Shown: positions 22,401 through 34,152, numbered from the stretch's first letter. The stretch: 64,000 nt of DNA from Fragilaria crotonensis (GCA_022925895.1 JAKSYS010000153.1:1-64000), one strand, 5' to 3'. The notes: generated by a model not told the origin, from the letters alone. Program-made: numbers and translations.

Positions 22401-25400
22401 CCATCTTGCACCACCGCGAACAAACAGTGCTATTTACCGAAACCGGCAAGAAGGCGAAACCTTGTTGGTCCAGCAGGAACAAGTCGAGGAAGACAAGAGT
22501 CGCGTTGGTGCTAAGATCACTGACCTGTATTTCAATGGTCGTATGGGAAATCTTGCCGAACTCAACGAGATGATCGGAAACTTCTACGCACTCATGAACG
22601 TAATCATCGAATTCGATGCACGTCGACCACCAATTCTGTGGCAGGAAATTGTGAAATTTGACAAAATTCTCCGAACAGAAGAAGGCCGGAGTTGGTGCGA
22701 TATCCATCGATATGCAAGAGAAATCCTGTTTAATGTTGTGCAGGAAATCCAGTCAACCATTGCAGGATTTGTCAACGAAGCGAGGAAGCAAGGATATAAG
22801 AAACTCGTGTCGACCGGTACTGGAATCTCTTCAATGATATTTGCCGATGCCTTGCTCCAGTCTAACCACATTCTCAACAACTTTACCAGTACTGTCCTCT
22901 CGATGGGGGCGGGAACGTACAAAGAATCGACTCTCCTTTTCAAAGTATTCAACCCGGAACCAGAGAAACGGAAAAGAGATAACGCGGAGACCGGCAATAC
23001 CAGCCACTACCCTGCCAACCAAGCATCCAACCGACAGCGGACAGCGGGAGGCGACAGATCAACTCATCGCACCAACACGGTAACGCCTTCAGGCTCACCA
23101 AGCTCATCTGCACCGACCACCGCCACGGGACCACCCGGCAAAGTGGTTTTCATGCATGAAGGAAGTCCACCACCTATGCGACTACCGCACCCAGGAGCCA
23201 TTTTCCCCCATGCAACCCGTCCAAGTAACCTGACCCTGATGTGCTGTCGAAGTGCCTACTCAGGGCGTGACTGCGTCACACCGACTTGTACATTTTATCA
23301 CTTCCCGAACCAATTGTCCAGCATCCCACGCGAACTCAAAGACAAACTCAAAGCATGGGTCACTAGCACCCCATTGGTCCAATGGCATGGTGATGCAGTA
23401 AATTGGGCAACACCAGGTACAGTGCCAGCTCAACCCCGCACTAGTAACACAACGCGATGAACTGTGCGCAATTTCACTCACACACACAACGTAAATCTCT
23501 ACCGTCATGCACGCATACTATCGTGGTCATGGTACTTGTACTTAATTCCCGATACGTAACATGTCAAGTGCAAACGTATTTCCCAACCTTTAGGCTCAAA
23601 ATACCCCTAACCAGTAGCACCCGCCTCTTATCATCAGGCAGCGCGACAAAACCAGTCAAGATATTATTATGGCAACACAGAACCGAGCCACGTAAGTGTC
23701 ACCAGTCCAATGCCTACAGGACATGACCCTCGCAACCTTTCGGTCGCCGGCAGTACCGCTACAAATGTCAACACAAACATGCTATGCCACCCAACCCCAC
23801 AAAATGTATCGATTGTAGAACAGCCACCCTCGGATGAAGCCTACAACATGCCAACCTCATCCGCCTACCTTCGCAGTATAGCGGCCGCACCATCCGTAAC
23901 CGATACCAACAGTCCAACAAATAAGCGCCTATGTGACGATAACTGGACAAAGGGAACCTATCCTCACAACGGCTAGATAAGTTTGCGGCAACTACCCTTC
24001 CATCATCCGTCCAAATCCAACTTGCACAAACCTTCGGTAAGGATTCTATCAATCATTCGTTCTATGCTGAAAAGTGTTTTCGCCATATTCTATTACCTCT
24101 ATTTAAGAGCGGTTTTCTATCTTGCAGAGCAACCAAAACACTGGAAAAAGCATGTCGCCGCACTCGGCAACTCCAGCAACTACGGAAGCGGTACCAGCAT
24201 GTCGACTTCCGCCCTTTGCAAGGGTTCCAACACGACTGGGAAGCAACTTCATCCATCAGAAACGATTGGAAGCTATGACAACAGCTTGCTTGATGCACCG
24301 ATGGGGACGTCGCAACTATGGTCCGATGGATAGGGGACCTCACGTTAACGCGCACCTCAACGTCACGTCAATCCTGACAACACTGCAGCCAATTGTGGAT
24401 CCTGACATCTACAAAGACGTCGAGCGAATCCTTTCTCACGGAGCGCCAGCCCTTTGCAACGCATCCGCTAGCGAAGCGAACTTCCAAGCGTACCGCAAGT
24501 ACGGAAACCACCAGTCCGTCACCCGACACCAACCAATATTTGAGTCAACAATCGTTAAGCAGAGCAAGCGCGGTCTTACCCTAATCATGGACCCACAGAT
24601 GATCAACTTTGCACTAAATGCTCACTTGTCACCTCAGGGTCTTGTCGACATCCTCCACAAGCGGCGAAAACCAAGACCTCTCTCCGACAGTAGTTTCCGA
24701 CCCCACCCTGGCGCAACCGCTATTAACGATTGGACACACAAGGACAATGAACCGAAACTCCACTTTGCCAACTCGTTCAACAATTTCTGTGTATGGCAAT
24801 GGAACCTTGCCATTACCTATCCGGACGCGGATCGTCACACAGGGGATGATGACGTCCAATGTGCTTTCCCAAGGATAAAGTATAACCCCCAACTGGTCGC
24901 TATGCACAGTGCTATTTCTAATAACACGCTGATGATGAACACCGGCTTAACCTTCGGCGATAACACCAGCCCATCCAACTGGGAACCTATTGCAAGAGCA
25001 AGGCAACAGTTAGCTCAACACCTTTGGCGTGACGGCGACGCAATCATTGCGAGCAGCAAAATACCTACCTCCATTCAATTTCGCAACTCCCGCAACACCA
25101 GCGGAGCGTGAAGCGTTGCGAAAGCGATCCTGATGATATCAACACAGGCGTACTCGATAAATATGGCAACCGTCGCCCACAACATATGATCATCACGTCG
25201 ACGATAATATGTATGCTGACATCACCGAATTACTTCCGAGCAGCATCCGCAAGCGTGATAGCGCTCTACGAAATTATCGGTTATCCCAGCGGTAAAATTC
25301 CCGATCCAATATCTTGGGATAAATTTGAAACAACTCATGGGCATATCCGTCGCGTAGTTGGGTGGGAATTTAACACTCGTGATTTAACGTTCGCACTGCC

Positions 25401-28290
25401 TGCAGACAAGCGTCAAACAATCGCTGAGCTTTTAGCAACATGGCTGACGCGAACACAGTGCACACTCCTCCAAGCTGCAGAACTTCACGGAACCTTAGCG
25501 GACGCGTCCCAGGCGTACCGCCCAGGAAAGCTCTATTCTTTGGATTTCAAAATGCTCTAAGAAGAGCAATCCAGACCAGGTATCACCAAGTGAAAGGTTT
25601 CTACAACCGATCCAAGAAAACCAAGCTTCTCTCCGCCCAGCTACCCAAGGAACTCCACAACCGACTGGATAGCCTCATTGCTCGCGACATTGCAGCGCTT
25701 CTTTGGCGCACGAAAACCACTATTCCCATCCCACAATCTGTCACATTTGAACTGAAACAACTGCACCAGCACCTTGCGGATATAACGCGACCATGGTCAA
25801 TCAGTATCGGCCACGTGGTTCCCCGTGTCCCGCAGTTTACAAGCCTGGGAGATGCCTGCAGAATGGGAGGAGGTGCCTTTTGCCATGAATTGAAATTTTG
25901 GTTTGACATTGTCTGGTCACCCCAAACGCGAGCATTATTCGACGAAGGCCGCATACACATCAACCTACTTGAATTCACTGTTGTCCTTCTGCAGCTAGCT
26001 GCAGCAATTGTGCGATCCGAAGACACCCCAGCCATTACATCCATGCCACCACTGTCCAAACTGCTGATCCGAACTGATAACTCACCCTCGCGCAATTGGG
26101 CTCACAAGTATCGGCTCGCTCCGAGCGAGGCCAACTATTTGTCAGTCTATATGCATCGCTCCTCGAGCGAACTGAACTTACTATCGCCTGCAACCATGTG
26201 GCAGGCGTTGACAACACCCTCGCTGACTTTATATCGCGCCCCCCTGAATCTATCTCACATCCTGATCGTTGCAAACAGATTTTTCGCGAGGAGCCGAGGC
26301 TCAAGTCTTATCACTTTTTCCACCCAAGTGTAGAGCTCTTATCCTGCCTGGTGTCCAGGCTGTACACCGAACGTTGGCAGGAAAGCCCGCCTCTACCAAA
26401 GTCGCTCGGACGATTCGAAATCGTCGACTCCATTACTTCCTGTTCTGTCACCATCTGAATCTATCCGATGACTGGCTCCTGGAACACCAACCACAAGACC
26501 GGGCTAATTTCCAACTGGCCATGTATGCTACGCACCTGGCAACCGGCTCCACATTGCATTTCCGAGCGATTAAAGCATCCACCATCGCAGCATACCTGCA
26601 TGACGTAGCAACCTTCCTCGGACGCTTTCGCTCAATCGACCCGCGGTTTATATCAGCGACTGACACAAAATTAGCACCAGTCATCGCCAAAGTCCTGGAA
26701 GAACAACGTAGGTGGGAATCTGTACCTAATCGCCGCGAACCGTTTACATTGGAACTGCATCAAGAAATCGCAACCCTGCCAGCAATTGCCCTCGATAGTT
26801 GTTGCCTCGAGGCAGCAATGTCCAATTGGACCCTGTGTAACTTATACGCCGGATGTCGCGGAATCGAATAGGCCCAAACAAGCAGCAGCCAACGGTACTT
26901 ATCGACTTTCTTACGTAACCGATTCCATCACGCGTACGCCTTCACACTTGACGACGTGCAATGTTTTACCGCTTCTTCCTCGCCTGTGACAATACCGGAA
27001 GCTATTGCCAACCCATCATTAGTCGGAAGAATTAAACTCAGATTCGAAGAGCAAAAGAATGGGAGAACGGCGAGTGGAAGTTGTTTAAACCCAACTCACC
27101 CCCATTTGTGTTTCATCGAACACTTTATTGCAATACTCAACCGCCATAAGCTTCTCACGAACTCTTCACCCGTGCACCCCTAAGCGTATACCGTGCGCCC
27201 GACGGTGTGGCTTACAATATCACAACGATGGACATCGAAAATGTTATCCGGCGGGCAGCCTGGCCTGTATAACCTGGATCCTATCAAGCACCGCGCCCAG
27301 CTCGCATTATGGTCAAGTCATTCACTAAGAGTTGGAGCATGCACAACTCTTTATTCGCAAGGCTTTAGCGAAATGGAAATCAAATACCTCCTCCGCTGGA
27401 AGTCTAACGCATTCATGACTTACCTCCGGAATCTCGCTGTTACTTCTCGACGCCATAATGTTGCGATGAATGAAACGAGTACAATCCCTTTGTCTAGTTG
27501 TATGTGTTCCAAAACCAAAATCACTCGTATGGGAAGTACCGGTACAATACTAGGAAACGATGCAACTAGTAACGCCTTGATGACTTACCCCGCAACTTAC
27601 TAGCGGTTACGTCGCGAAGCCAGCAACAACACTCTCTATGACACGCTTATAGTGAAATCTCTAATTTTGTGTGTGACCGATTCGCAGTATTCTGTACCGA
27701 ACATGAATCCAGCACTGACAGTACCCATGCTACAGTATGGGAGTATCTCGCACATCAACAAAATTCATTTCAACTAGAAGAATTTGACCGTTAAGTCGCA
27801 GTTTTCGTTCTACGGTACTTTGTACTGTAGCACCTTCGATCCATGGACAGTTCAAGTACATGTACCTGTTAGCTATACGCTGAACCAACACAGAACAAGG
27901 CACCCTTACTCTGCCTCTTTGTCCTGCTCGACCCACTTACAACAACCCAATTAAAAGGTTTTTTTTTTGTCTGCCGCCGCCGCATATGGCTCCCAACCAT
28001 GCTATCTTACAGATATGCATCGTCAGCAGACGACATGGGCAGGCCTGTGCTAAGTGAACCATCCAGGAGCTTGTAGACTCCTAGAATTCTAACGTCATAA
28101 CCACTGCGTTTTAGCCCACTATGCCACTGTAGAGACCTACTAGCACTAGCGCACTCGTCACCGTGGCATTTTCGGTATACACGTAGTAGCCATCGACGTA
28201 GAATCATTCACTAGCACTTTACCATATCGAGTGCCTGTAGCAGTACAGCTGAGGCGACTTCTGGGAATCCTGTGGATTCTCGAGAAGGGA
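19464..28290 (+). mobile_element. DIRS-like tyrosine-recombinase retrotransposon fossil
   Basis: The element is about 8.8 kb. In order it carries a first ORF (20960-21979, unrecognised, in the gag position) and a second ORF (about 22180-23460) ending in a Cys/His cluster CCRSAYSGRDC. A reverse transcriptase region follows (about 24300-25110, with the polymerase motif neighbourhood GDDDVQCAF and TFGDNTSPSNWEP), then an RNase H-like region (about 25640-26260). Last is a tyrosine recombinase (about 26450-27600) with LYAGCRGIE, HSLRVGA, LLRW and a terminal TYLRN. RT plus tyrosine recombinase and no integrase defines the YR (DIRS/Ngaro-like) group. The first two ORFs look whole; the downstream part is broken in roughly half a dozen places. 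Terminal sequences (19464-19690 and 27960-28290) recur together at 31396-34830. It appears moderately young, since coding texture is preserved. The borders are estimates. Confidence 0.8.
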
Positions 28291-28785
28291 GAAGCATGAA
28301 TGATAAATTGCATACTGGTAACGGTACTGTACATTTTACCATGCAGTCCAGTACCATGTATGTACCACACCAGGTACACCGAGCTACTCGAGTACCGGAG
28401 TATCAGTACGGTACTACGGGTTTTTCTGTAGAGTCCACAGTGACAGTACAGGATTGGAGTAAGGTGCGTCACTATCATACATGTACTCACTTCTCAGTGA
28501 CACTGGAGTACCAGGTACCGATACAAGTACGAGCGTAGCTGGTACTCAGTATGATACTGGGATTGGTCTTAAATTGGTACTGTACTGGTCGGAGTACTCC
28601 AGTACAGTAGATGAAGAAGCTGCATGTATGATACAGAGTACAGTGTGTATACGAGACAAGTACATGTATGCATAGCGAGAGTCGCACTTCCCGTGTGAGG
28701 ATGTGTGTGAGGTCTGAAACACAATTTCTCTTGACTGGAGTGTATTGTACTGCTACAAGTACCTGGCACCAGTCAACTTGTCGCC
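28291..28785. repeat. intergenic, densest GTAC tract
   Basis: No gene is visible. In the 120 bases 28501-28620 I count eight GTAC tetramers, against about 0.5 expected in random sequence of even composition. Most sit in the contexts GGTACT, GAGTACT, CAGTAC and CAAGTAC. Confidence 0.6.
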
Positions 28786-29242
28786 ATGCGTCTCCTCAAC
28801 CTTTTACTCGAATGCGCTCTCCTAAGCCATACATTATCCTTCTCTCTGTTTCCTTATCAACGGCACTGGGTAAGATCTAAACCTTTGCACGCGGAAGTGG
28901 ACGAAAGATCTTCAGATGACGACACTCCATCCCTTCTGCTTGCAACGATTTGGACAACGAACTTGCGAAATTTAAGTCCAAGTATCCCACCAGTGAATCA
29001 GATTATTTGGCAGCAGCTCGCAAACGAGCCGAGGAGCGACGTGAATCCATCAATAGCCAGTCAAGTGACGACGATTGGAAGAAATGGCCAAAAAGAAACA
29101 AGCTGAGGGCGTCGTGTTGGATGACTGGGAGCAATCCTTGGTCGAAGCGGGAAATGCGGATTCTCAAATTCTTATACCTATCGTTCTAACTGACGAAGGT
29201 GAGGACGGAGATGACCCAGAACCGAAGCTTCTGTTGTTCTAG
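28786..29242 (+). CDS. small secreted acidic hypothetical protein; frame interrupted
   Basis: I do not recognise the family. It starts MRLLNLLLECALLSHTLSFS, a signal-peptide-like start. An alternative start at 28812 reads MRSPKPYIILLSVSLSTALG and leads straight into a GTAAGA donor-like site, so a first intron is possible. The body is acidic and helical: RSSDDDTPSLLLA, then DNELAKFKSKYPTSESDYLAAARKRAEERRES, then KKKQAEGVVLDDWEQSLVEAGNADS. It ends in VLTDEGEDGDDPEPKLLLF and a TAG at about 29242. The three parts lie in different frames, with one-base shifts near 28945 and 29090. Texture across all three is coding and uniform, which supports a single gene of about 150 residues. Confidence 0.55.
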
Positions 29243-29700
29243 ATCCGTGCTTCTACTAGATAACGATTATTGATGCTTGATGAAGTGATGCACCATTTGT
29301 TCCATTGTGTATTTCAACATGTCGACCAGTACCGGTAGACGGTAGACCCGTTGGGCTGCCACGTGGCGCGTTCCAGGTGCTTGAGTCGTGAGTACTGTGC
29401 GCTCCAGTACTGGATTACTTGTACTATGCTTCACTCACGGAAATACATGTATGGATATTCCGAGTGCTGGAGCCTGGAGTACTCCATGACCTGGGACTTC
29501 CGGAATTTCCACTTCATTTCGTTTTGGACTACTTTTTTACCGTTATTTCTCAAATTATATTTTTAAGCACTACCATCATACATGTGCCAAGTTACCGATT
29601 TGTACCGGCACGCTCTCAGGGTGCTAGTCTTGCTGTTTCTTGACACCTTCTCTGGGAGAAGTTGTTTCACAAAATCATCTCAACAAAAGATCGTTGACTT
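29243..29700. other. intergenic between the small secreted protein and the hairpin block
   Basis: No gene or repeat is supported beyond scattered GTAC words near 29330-29480 (for example GTACTCC and ACTTGTAC). The composition turns AT-rich from about 29530. Confidence 0.45.
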
Positions 29701-29717
29701 ATTTCCTTCTCATTCGT

Positions 29718-29975
29718 AAGGAAAAATAAGGAGATTTAAGCAGTTTCTCGAATCTCCTTATATTTCCTTATATCGACAAAACGACAAAGCACTTATTTGT
29801 CATAGTAAAATAAGAGGTGTTTCAAGAAGATGATTTATATGTACCGCCGTTCACAACAGAGTAGTAACGGTATTTTCATGCTCCCATATTACAGTACGGT
29901 ACAACGAAGGAAAAAAAGGAGATTTAAGCAGATTCTCAAATCTCCTTTTATTTACTTATTATTCCTCATCCTTCC
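29718..29975. repeat. pair of related hairpins in AT-rich DNA
   Basis: Two inverted-repeat units about 190 bp apart share the core GGAGATTTAAGCAG, followed by its near-complement AATCTCC. The first (about 29718-29770) is framed by the outer arms TAAGGAAAAATAAGG and CCTTATATTTCCTTA. The second (about 29906-29975) has the arms AAGGAAAAAAAGGAG and CTCCTTTTATTTACTT. A third partial core AAGGAGATTTATG occurs at about 30031. They could be ends or copies of a tiny foldback element. Confidence 0.6.
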
Positions 29976-30232
29976 TTATGTCAACCAGTCTCAACAATAA
30001 GTTTTACGAAGTCCCGAGTCGGAACAAGAAGGAGATTTATGTTACCTTCTCCATATCAATTTTTCCTCCAGTGGCGGGCAGGCTCGCAAAGTTTCCATAC
30101 TTTTGGCAAACTTGAAAAAATGAACAAATCGTCAAAATAAGTGCCAGAGCTAGACCTCATAACCCAATAAACAACCTTACGTTAGGGATAAGGAGATATT
30201 CCGGATGTCCCTGGTATTACCTGGTACTAGTA

Positions 30233-31271
30233 CAGGGTTGGCAGTATCGTTGTGTTTGTTTAATTCAGCTGTTGAAAACATTTAAAAAAAACAAGTTGTT
30301 TAATTGAAATCTAGGTTAGGGTTAAGGTTTTACGGTTGTGATGCGGTTTTTTCATCGACAAGTCTCATTGCTCATCACATAACTATACTGTTTATGGGTT
30401 GAAACAGCATCAAAATGCAGAACATCAGTTAAGTGATGCATGTGAGACAATTCAATACATTTTGATTCAAGAATTGTGAGACAAAAGGATGTTATCAGTG
30501 GACACTTAGGGGATCCTTACCATTCAGTTGGTGGGATACCTGCATGCAACAAGGCAGAGCATTGTCAGGCATAAGTGCAACTACAAGTTCATGCTGATTA
30601 GTCCTTAGGGCTCCTTTCTATCTTGATTATCCTTGTTGTCTTGTTCTCAAGGCTTTGAACCGTATTGATTGGTGGTATACTCCGAGTACTTGACAACTTG
30701 GAGTACTGTAGTACTTACTACTTTGAATGTTGCTGTTCTAAACAAAGTTGTTTTAAACAGTTTTAAACTGTTTAAAACAAATTCAAAATCTGAATTTGTT
30801 TAAAACACAACAATAGCCTGGCAGGCAGGTGTTTTTCGCGGAGTGGTTTTTTTGGTTTTTATTCAAAAAACCACCTCGTTTTGGGTGGCAGTGGTTTTTT
30901 ATTTTCGAGCTAAAAAGGTGTTTTTTCAAAGAGTTCGTACGTGTTCACGCAGTACTGTGTACTGCATTCCACTGTATACTTGTTACTGTATCACGTAACA
31001 ATACTACAGTACACAGTTTCAAACTTCGCCACATTCAGATATGCAGTTGCAAACTACAAAGAAGGTTGAATAGATGTAAGGATGTAAATATGTTAGAGAA
31101 CAATTGCTTTGGTGTTATTGCAAGCATCCAATGAAGAATATTGGGTCCAACATCAAATAAAATGAGTGTAGAATTAAAGACCTTACTGTGTATAAAACAC
31201 TAATGTTTTTTTGTGTTTTTTTCAAAAACCACCTCGGCGAAAATCGGGACCGGTGGTTTTTCACAACCCTG
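30233..31271. mobile_element. possible outer non-autonomous element with CAGGGTTG ends, hosting the hAT-type MITE
   Basis: The left end CAGGGTTGGCAG (30233) and right end CAACCCTG (31264-31271) are inverted. Both ends continue into related GGTGGTTTTT / AAAAACCACC tracts (30830-30905 and 31215-31262). The 571-bp MITE at 30245 interrupts the left end. I could not find a clear target duplication for this outer element, so its borders are tentative. No coding frame inside is convincing. Confidence 0.4.
30245..30815 (+). mobile_element. hAT-type MITE, copy 1
   Basis: The unit is 571 bp, starting TATCGTTGTGTTTGTTTAATT and ending in the inverted form (TTTAAAACACAACAATA). Near the second end lie nested palindromes (AAACAGTTTTAAACTGTTT). 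It is the same family as 37216-37810 in the opposite orientation, alignable along its whole length. The interior has no long frame. A clean target duplication is not evident here. Confidence 0.8.
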
Positions 31272-31395
31272 CTGCCTGGTACTTGTACTGTAGAACATTT
31301 TTTTGAAGACTAATGACCTGATGAGTGATGTACTGTATACATTTATAGTACTGTACAAGGTGCTACTGCTGTATGCATATGATACGCAACATATT

Positions 31396-31770
31396 TACAG
31401 ATAAGACTTTAAGCCAACGCAACAGTAGACGAGTATCACTACCCTACTACTCCTATTGCAGTATCTTAAATGTCATACAACCAGTAATCGCTACGTAAAT
31501 GACATACTGACGGCCCTAGAGGACATTCGACCGCAACGCGGTCGAGGGCAAACAACTCGTTTCCTGATGGAAATCACTCACTTGTTTTGCAAGTGAGCGA
31601 TTTGAATACATCGGTGATGCGATATCAGCCGATGTACTTTTTTTGCTAACCCACCCGCCGTCCCCAACAGCCTCAGGCCAGTGCTTTAGTGAACCATCTG
31701 GGAATCCGTTGGACTCCTCGGATATTCAATAATCGTCATAGTCACTACGTTTTTAGAGCATCCTCCAAGG
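31396..31770 (+). repeat. second copy of the DIRS-like terminal sequences, left and right parts adjacent
   Basis: From 31396 the sequence (ACAGATAAGACTTTAAGC...) parallels 19464-19690. Shared words include ACAGATAAGACT, CTGACGGC, CTAGAGGAC, TGCAAGTGAGCGATTTGAAT and GGTGATG. From about 31641 it parallels 27960-28100 (TTTTTTTGCTAACC, GTGAACCATC, TGGACTCC, CACTACGTTTT). Here the left and right terminal parts abut with no interior. The right part seems to resume at 34085-34150 and 34776-34830, separated by later insertions. It is degenerate and was probably made by recombination or as an internally deleted copy. Confidence 0.6.
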
Positions 31771-31773
31771 GAC

Positions 31774-31980
31774 GATATCAAACGTTATCAAATGCCCGAC
31801 CGGCGCGCAAACTCGAGATTTTCGAAAAAAGCATCTTCCAAGGCTCGATTATCAAATATTTGACCTCCCGCATGACGCAACGCGCCGGCAGGGCATTTGA
31901 TAAATTTGATAACGCATTTGGTATTATCAAATCAGGGGTGATTTGATAATACCAAATGATATCAAATCCGATATCAAATC
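31774..31980. repeat. foldback element built from TTTGATAA words
   Basis: GATATCAAACGTTATCAAATGCCC with GGCGCGC on the left mirrors GCGCCGGCAGGGCATTTGATAAATTTGATAAC on the right. Next to it lies a perfect hairpin at 31920-31953: 15-base arms GGTATTATCAAATCA and their complement around a GGGG loop. The element ends with direct GATATCAAATC words. There is no coding capacity. Confidence 0.7.
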
Positions 31981-32020
31981 ACGGAAATCCGTGTACAAGT
32001 TACTTCGGAGTTGTACTCTA

Positions 32021-33271
32021 GTGTCTACCCACCCGGTCCATGTGCCTTAATTAATCCACTCATTTGCCTTAATTAATCCCATCATTTTCGTACGGGTGCA
32101 AGACGCTTTTCTGTACATTTTATACTCCGGGCCACTGAAAAAATGCTCCAATTGCAGTCATCAATATGAAAAGATAGCGACACTTATCTGCGTTCATTTG
32201 ATACATTTTCATCTTCTTTATTTTCAGTGGAAGTCGCTGATGTGAAAAATAGCTCGATACTTGATGTTTTCATCCCCAATCGGTGTCCGACAAAAGGTAT
32301 GAAATCTTGCGTAGCGTGTGGTAGATGTTCTACGTAATGCAAAAACAGTTCCTCTTTTTTCAAGTCCATTTTCATTCTATTCTGACATTCCAAATTGTCA
32401 CGTTGAGGCAAACATGCTCAGTGCCCGATGACCCACTACTTTTAGAAGTATCTTGTATCCTAAGTCTTTAAGTCATCTGTTGCGAAATCATCTCTGACGG
32501 TTCATTTAAAATCTGTTATGGATTAGTGAATTTTTTCATACCCTTGGTATATATTGTACACGATTTCTGTGTACAAATTGTCCGTTAGGGTTCCTCTTTC
32601 CAATCATTATTTCTAAGTGAATACTGCAAGCTGGTTAAATATCCAGAGTGCATCATCACCATTTGAAGTATACTTAAGATGTTGATCACCTCAGTTTTTT
32701 CAAATGTCAGAAGAGAATGATCTAAAACCATCGGATCAGACATCAGCTTTTCCTCCGTAGCCTATGGTATAAATTCTACACGATTCTTGGACATATTTTT
32801 CTTCTGGTTCGATCTCTATCTCTAATTGAATGCTGTTGCTTAAATACTGAAAATTAGGACAAGTTTCAAGTATGAAAACAACAGTTCAATGTATTTGACA
32901 CACAGCGGTCATCTTGCTTTTGGTTGAATTTGACATGAACGTAATTGAACCGTCGGCCAAAAGGTCTGTTAGAATTGTGGGTTTTACGTAGCATCTGGTA
33001 TTATTTCTACGGCTGGTCAAGATCAGAAATGACGTGAAAAAATTGGAGGGTAAAAAAAAATGATGAAGAAAAACACTTGCATCTCAATGATAAACATTAT
33101 TCAGATACTGAGCTTTAAAACCATAATCATTCATATGGTTCTTGAGCCAATGCCCAAGTTTCGAGTCCAACGGACGAGGTACAAGATAACAGGAACGATT
33201 TCCGACTTGAGCAAATATGGGATTAATTAACCCCAAATGGGGTTAATTAATCCCGTCGGGTGGGTAGACAC
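32021..33271. mobile_element. mariner-type non-autonomous element, TA target
   Basis: The element is 1,251 bp. The terminal inverted repeats GTGTCTACCCACCCG (15 bp, perfect) are flanked by TA on both sides (32019-32020 and 33272-33273). Both subterminal regions carry TTAATTAATCC words (two on the left, three on the right, there as GGATTAATTAACCCC). The interior has no transposase. It contains a diverged direct repeat of about 225 bp: around 32550 'GGTATATATTGTACACGATT' and around 32765 'GGTATAAATTCTACACGATT' begin parallel stretches. Confidence 0.85.
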
Positions 33272-33273
33272 TA

Positions 33274-34084
33274 GTATCTTTCCCTCCGTGAAAACCTGCG
33301 CCTGCTGTGGCACAGGGTCCGATGTACATATTTGTCGAACAAGAATGCGCCATCGGCCATCGACAACAACCATGAGTCGATTTCATTGTCTTCACGTCGG
33401 TAGACCGCGATGATATTCCGGATGAAGACTGTGTCTACTACAAGAACAAGAAGAATAAAGCTGCTTGCGGTCGCACATCTCACAGCAACAAAATCCTCAT
33501 CCTCATCTTCTTGCTTTATCATCTCCTTCACCATCGTAGTTGTCGTCCATCGAACCCGATACTGGATTCTGCGTTCACATTCCCTACTGTCGACGACGAT
33601 GTCGATACTGGATCGGAGTACAACCGCACAACAATTCTACCTCCTCAAGCGCATGATCAAGTCAGAACGTAAGGAGCAGCAATCAATAACAACAGTACTA
33701 CCGTAGTAAATGATTATTACTACCGGTAGAGTACTCTTTAGTAGTCTAGTACTAGTAGTTGTCATCAAACAATTCCTCTTGTGATTCTTGTTCGAGGGAG
33801 GTCGGCAGAGGATATTCTGATAAAATTTGATATTGTGAATTTCGCGCCTTGGAAGTTGCCTCTTCAAGAACTTCGATGTCGAGCAGGCCAGCCATTTGAT
33901 TAAACCGTCAGAGAATGCAACGGTTGTGGAAGACACTGTTTTTGTCACTATTACGTCATTTGATCCGGAAAATTGTGATCCCTTGGAGGGATCTCTATGC
34001 TACTATATCCAACGTTGCCTATGTACTATGTATTATGTATGCATACTACCTGGGTACGTGATACCGCAGCATACCAGACTCTTA
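33274..34084. other. intergenic, no supported gene
   Basis: Short frames on both strands (98 residues + from 33410; 103 residues - from 33948) overlap each other and show no motif. A poly-Ser/Val composition arises from simple TCATCCTCATC repeats. I see no gene here. Confidence 0.4.
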
Positions 34085-34152
34085 CGTAGTCGCTATGTGA
34101 TTACACTAGCACTTCCCATACCGTTCAACGTGCAGTACAGCCTAGGCCTCGG

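Noticed and set aside
24500-27600. Classification of the 19.5-28.3 kb element as Ty3/gypsy or copia.
   Set aside because: There is no DDE integrase or aspartic protease, and a tyrosine recombinase signature is present instead.
30300-30330. Telomere-like GGTTAGGGTTAAGG and its counterpart near 37700.
   Set aside because: It occurs once per MITE copy inside the element and is not tandem, so it is not a telomere.
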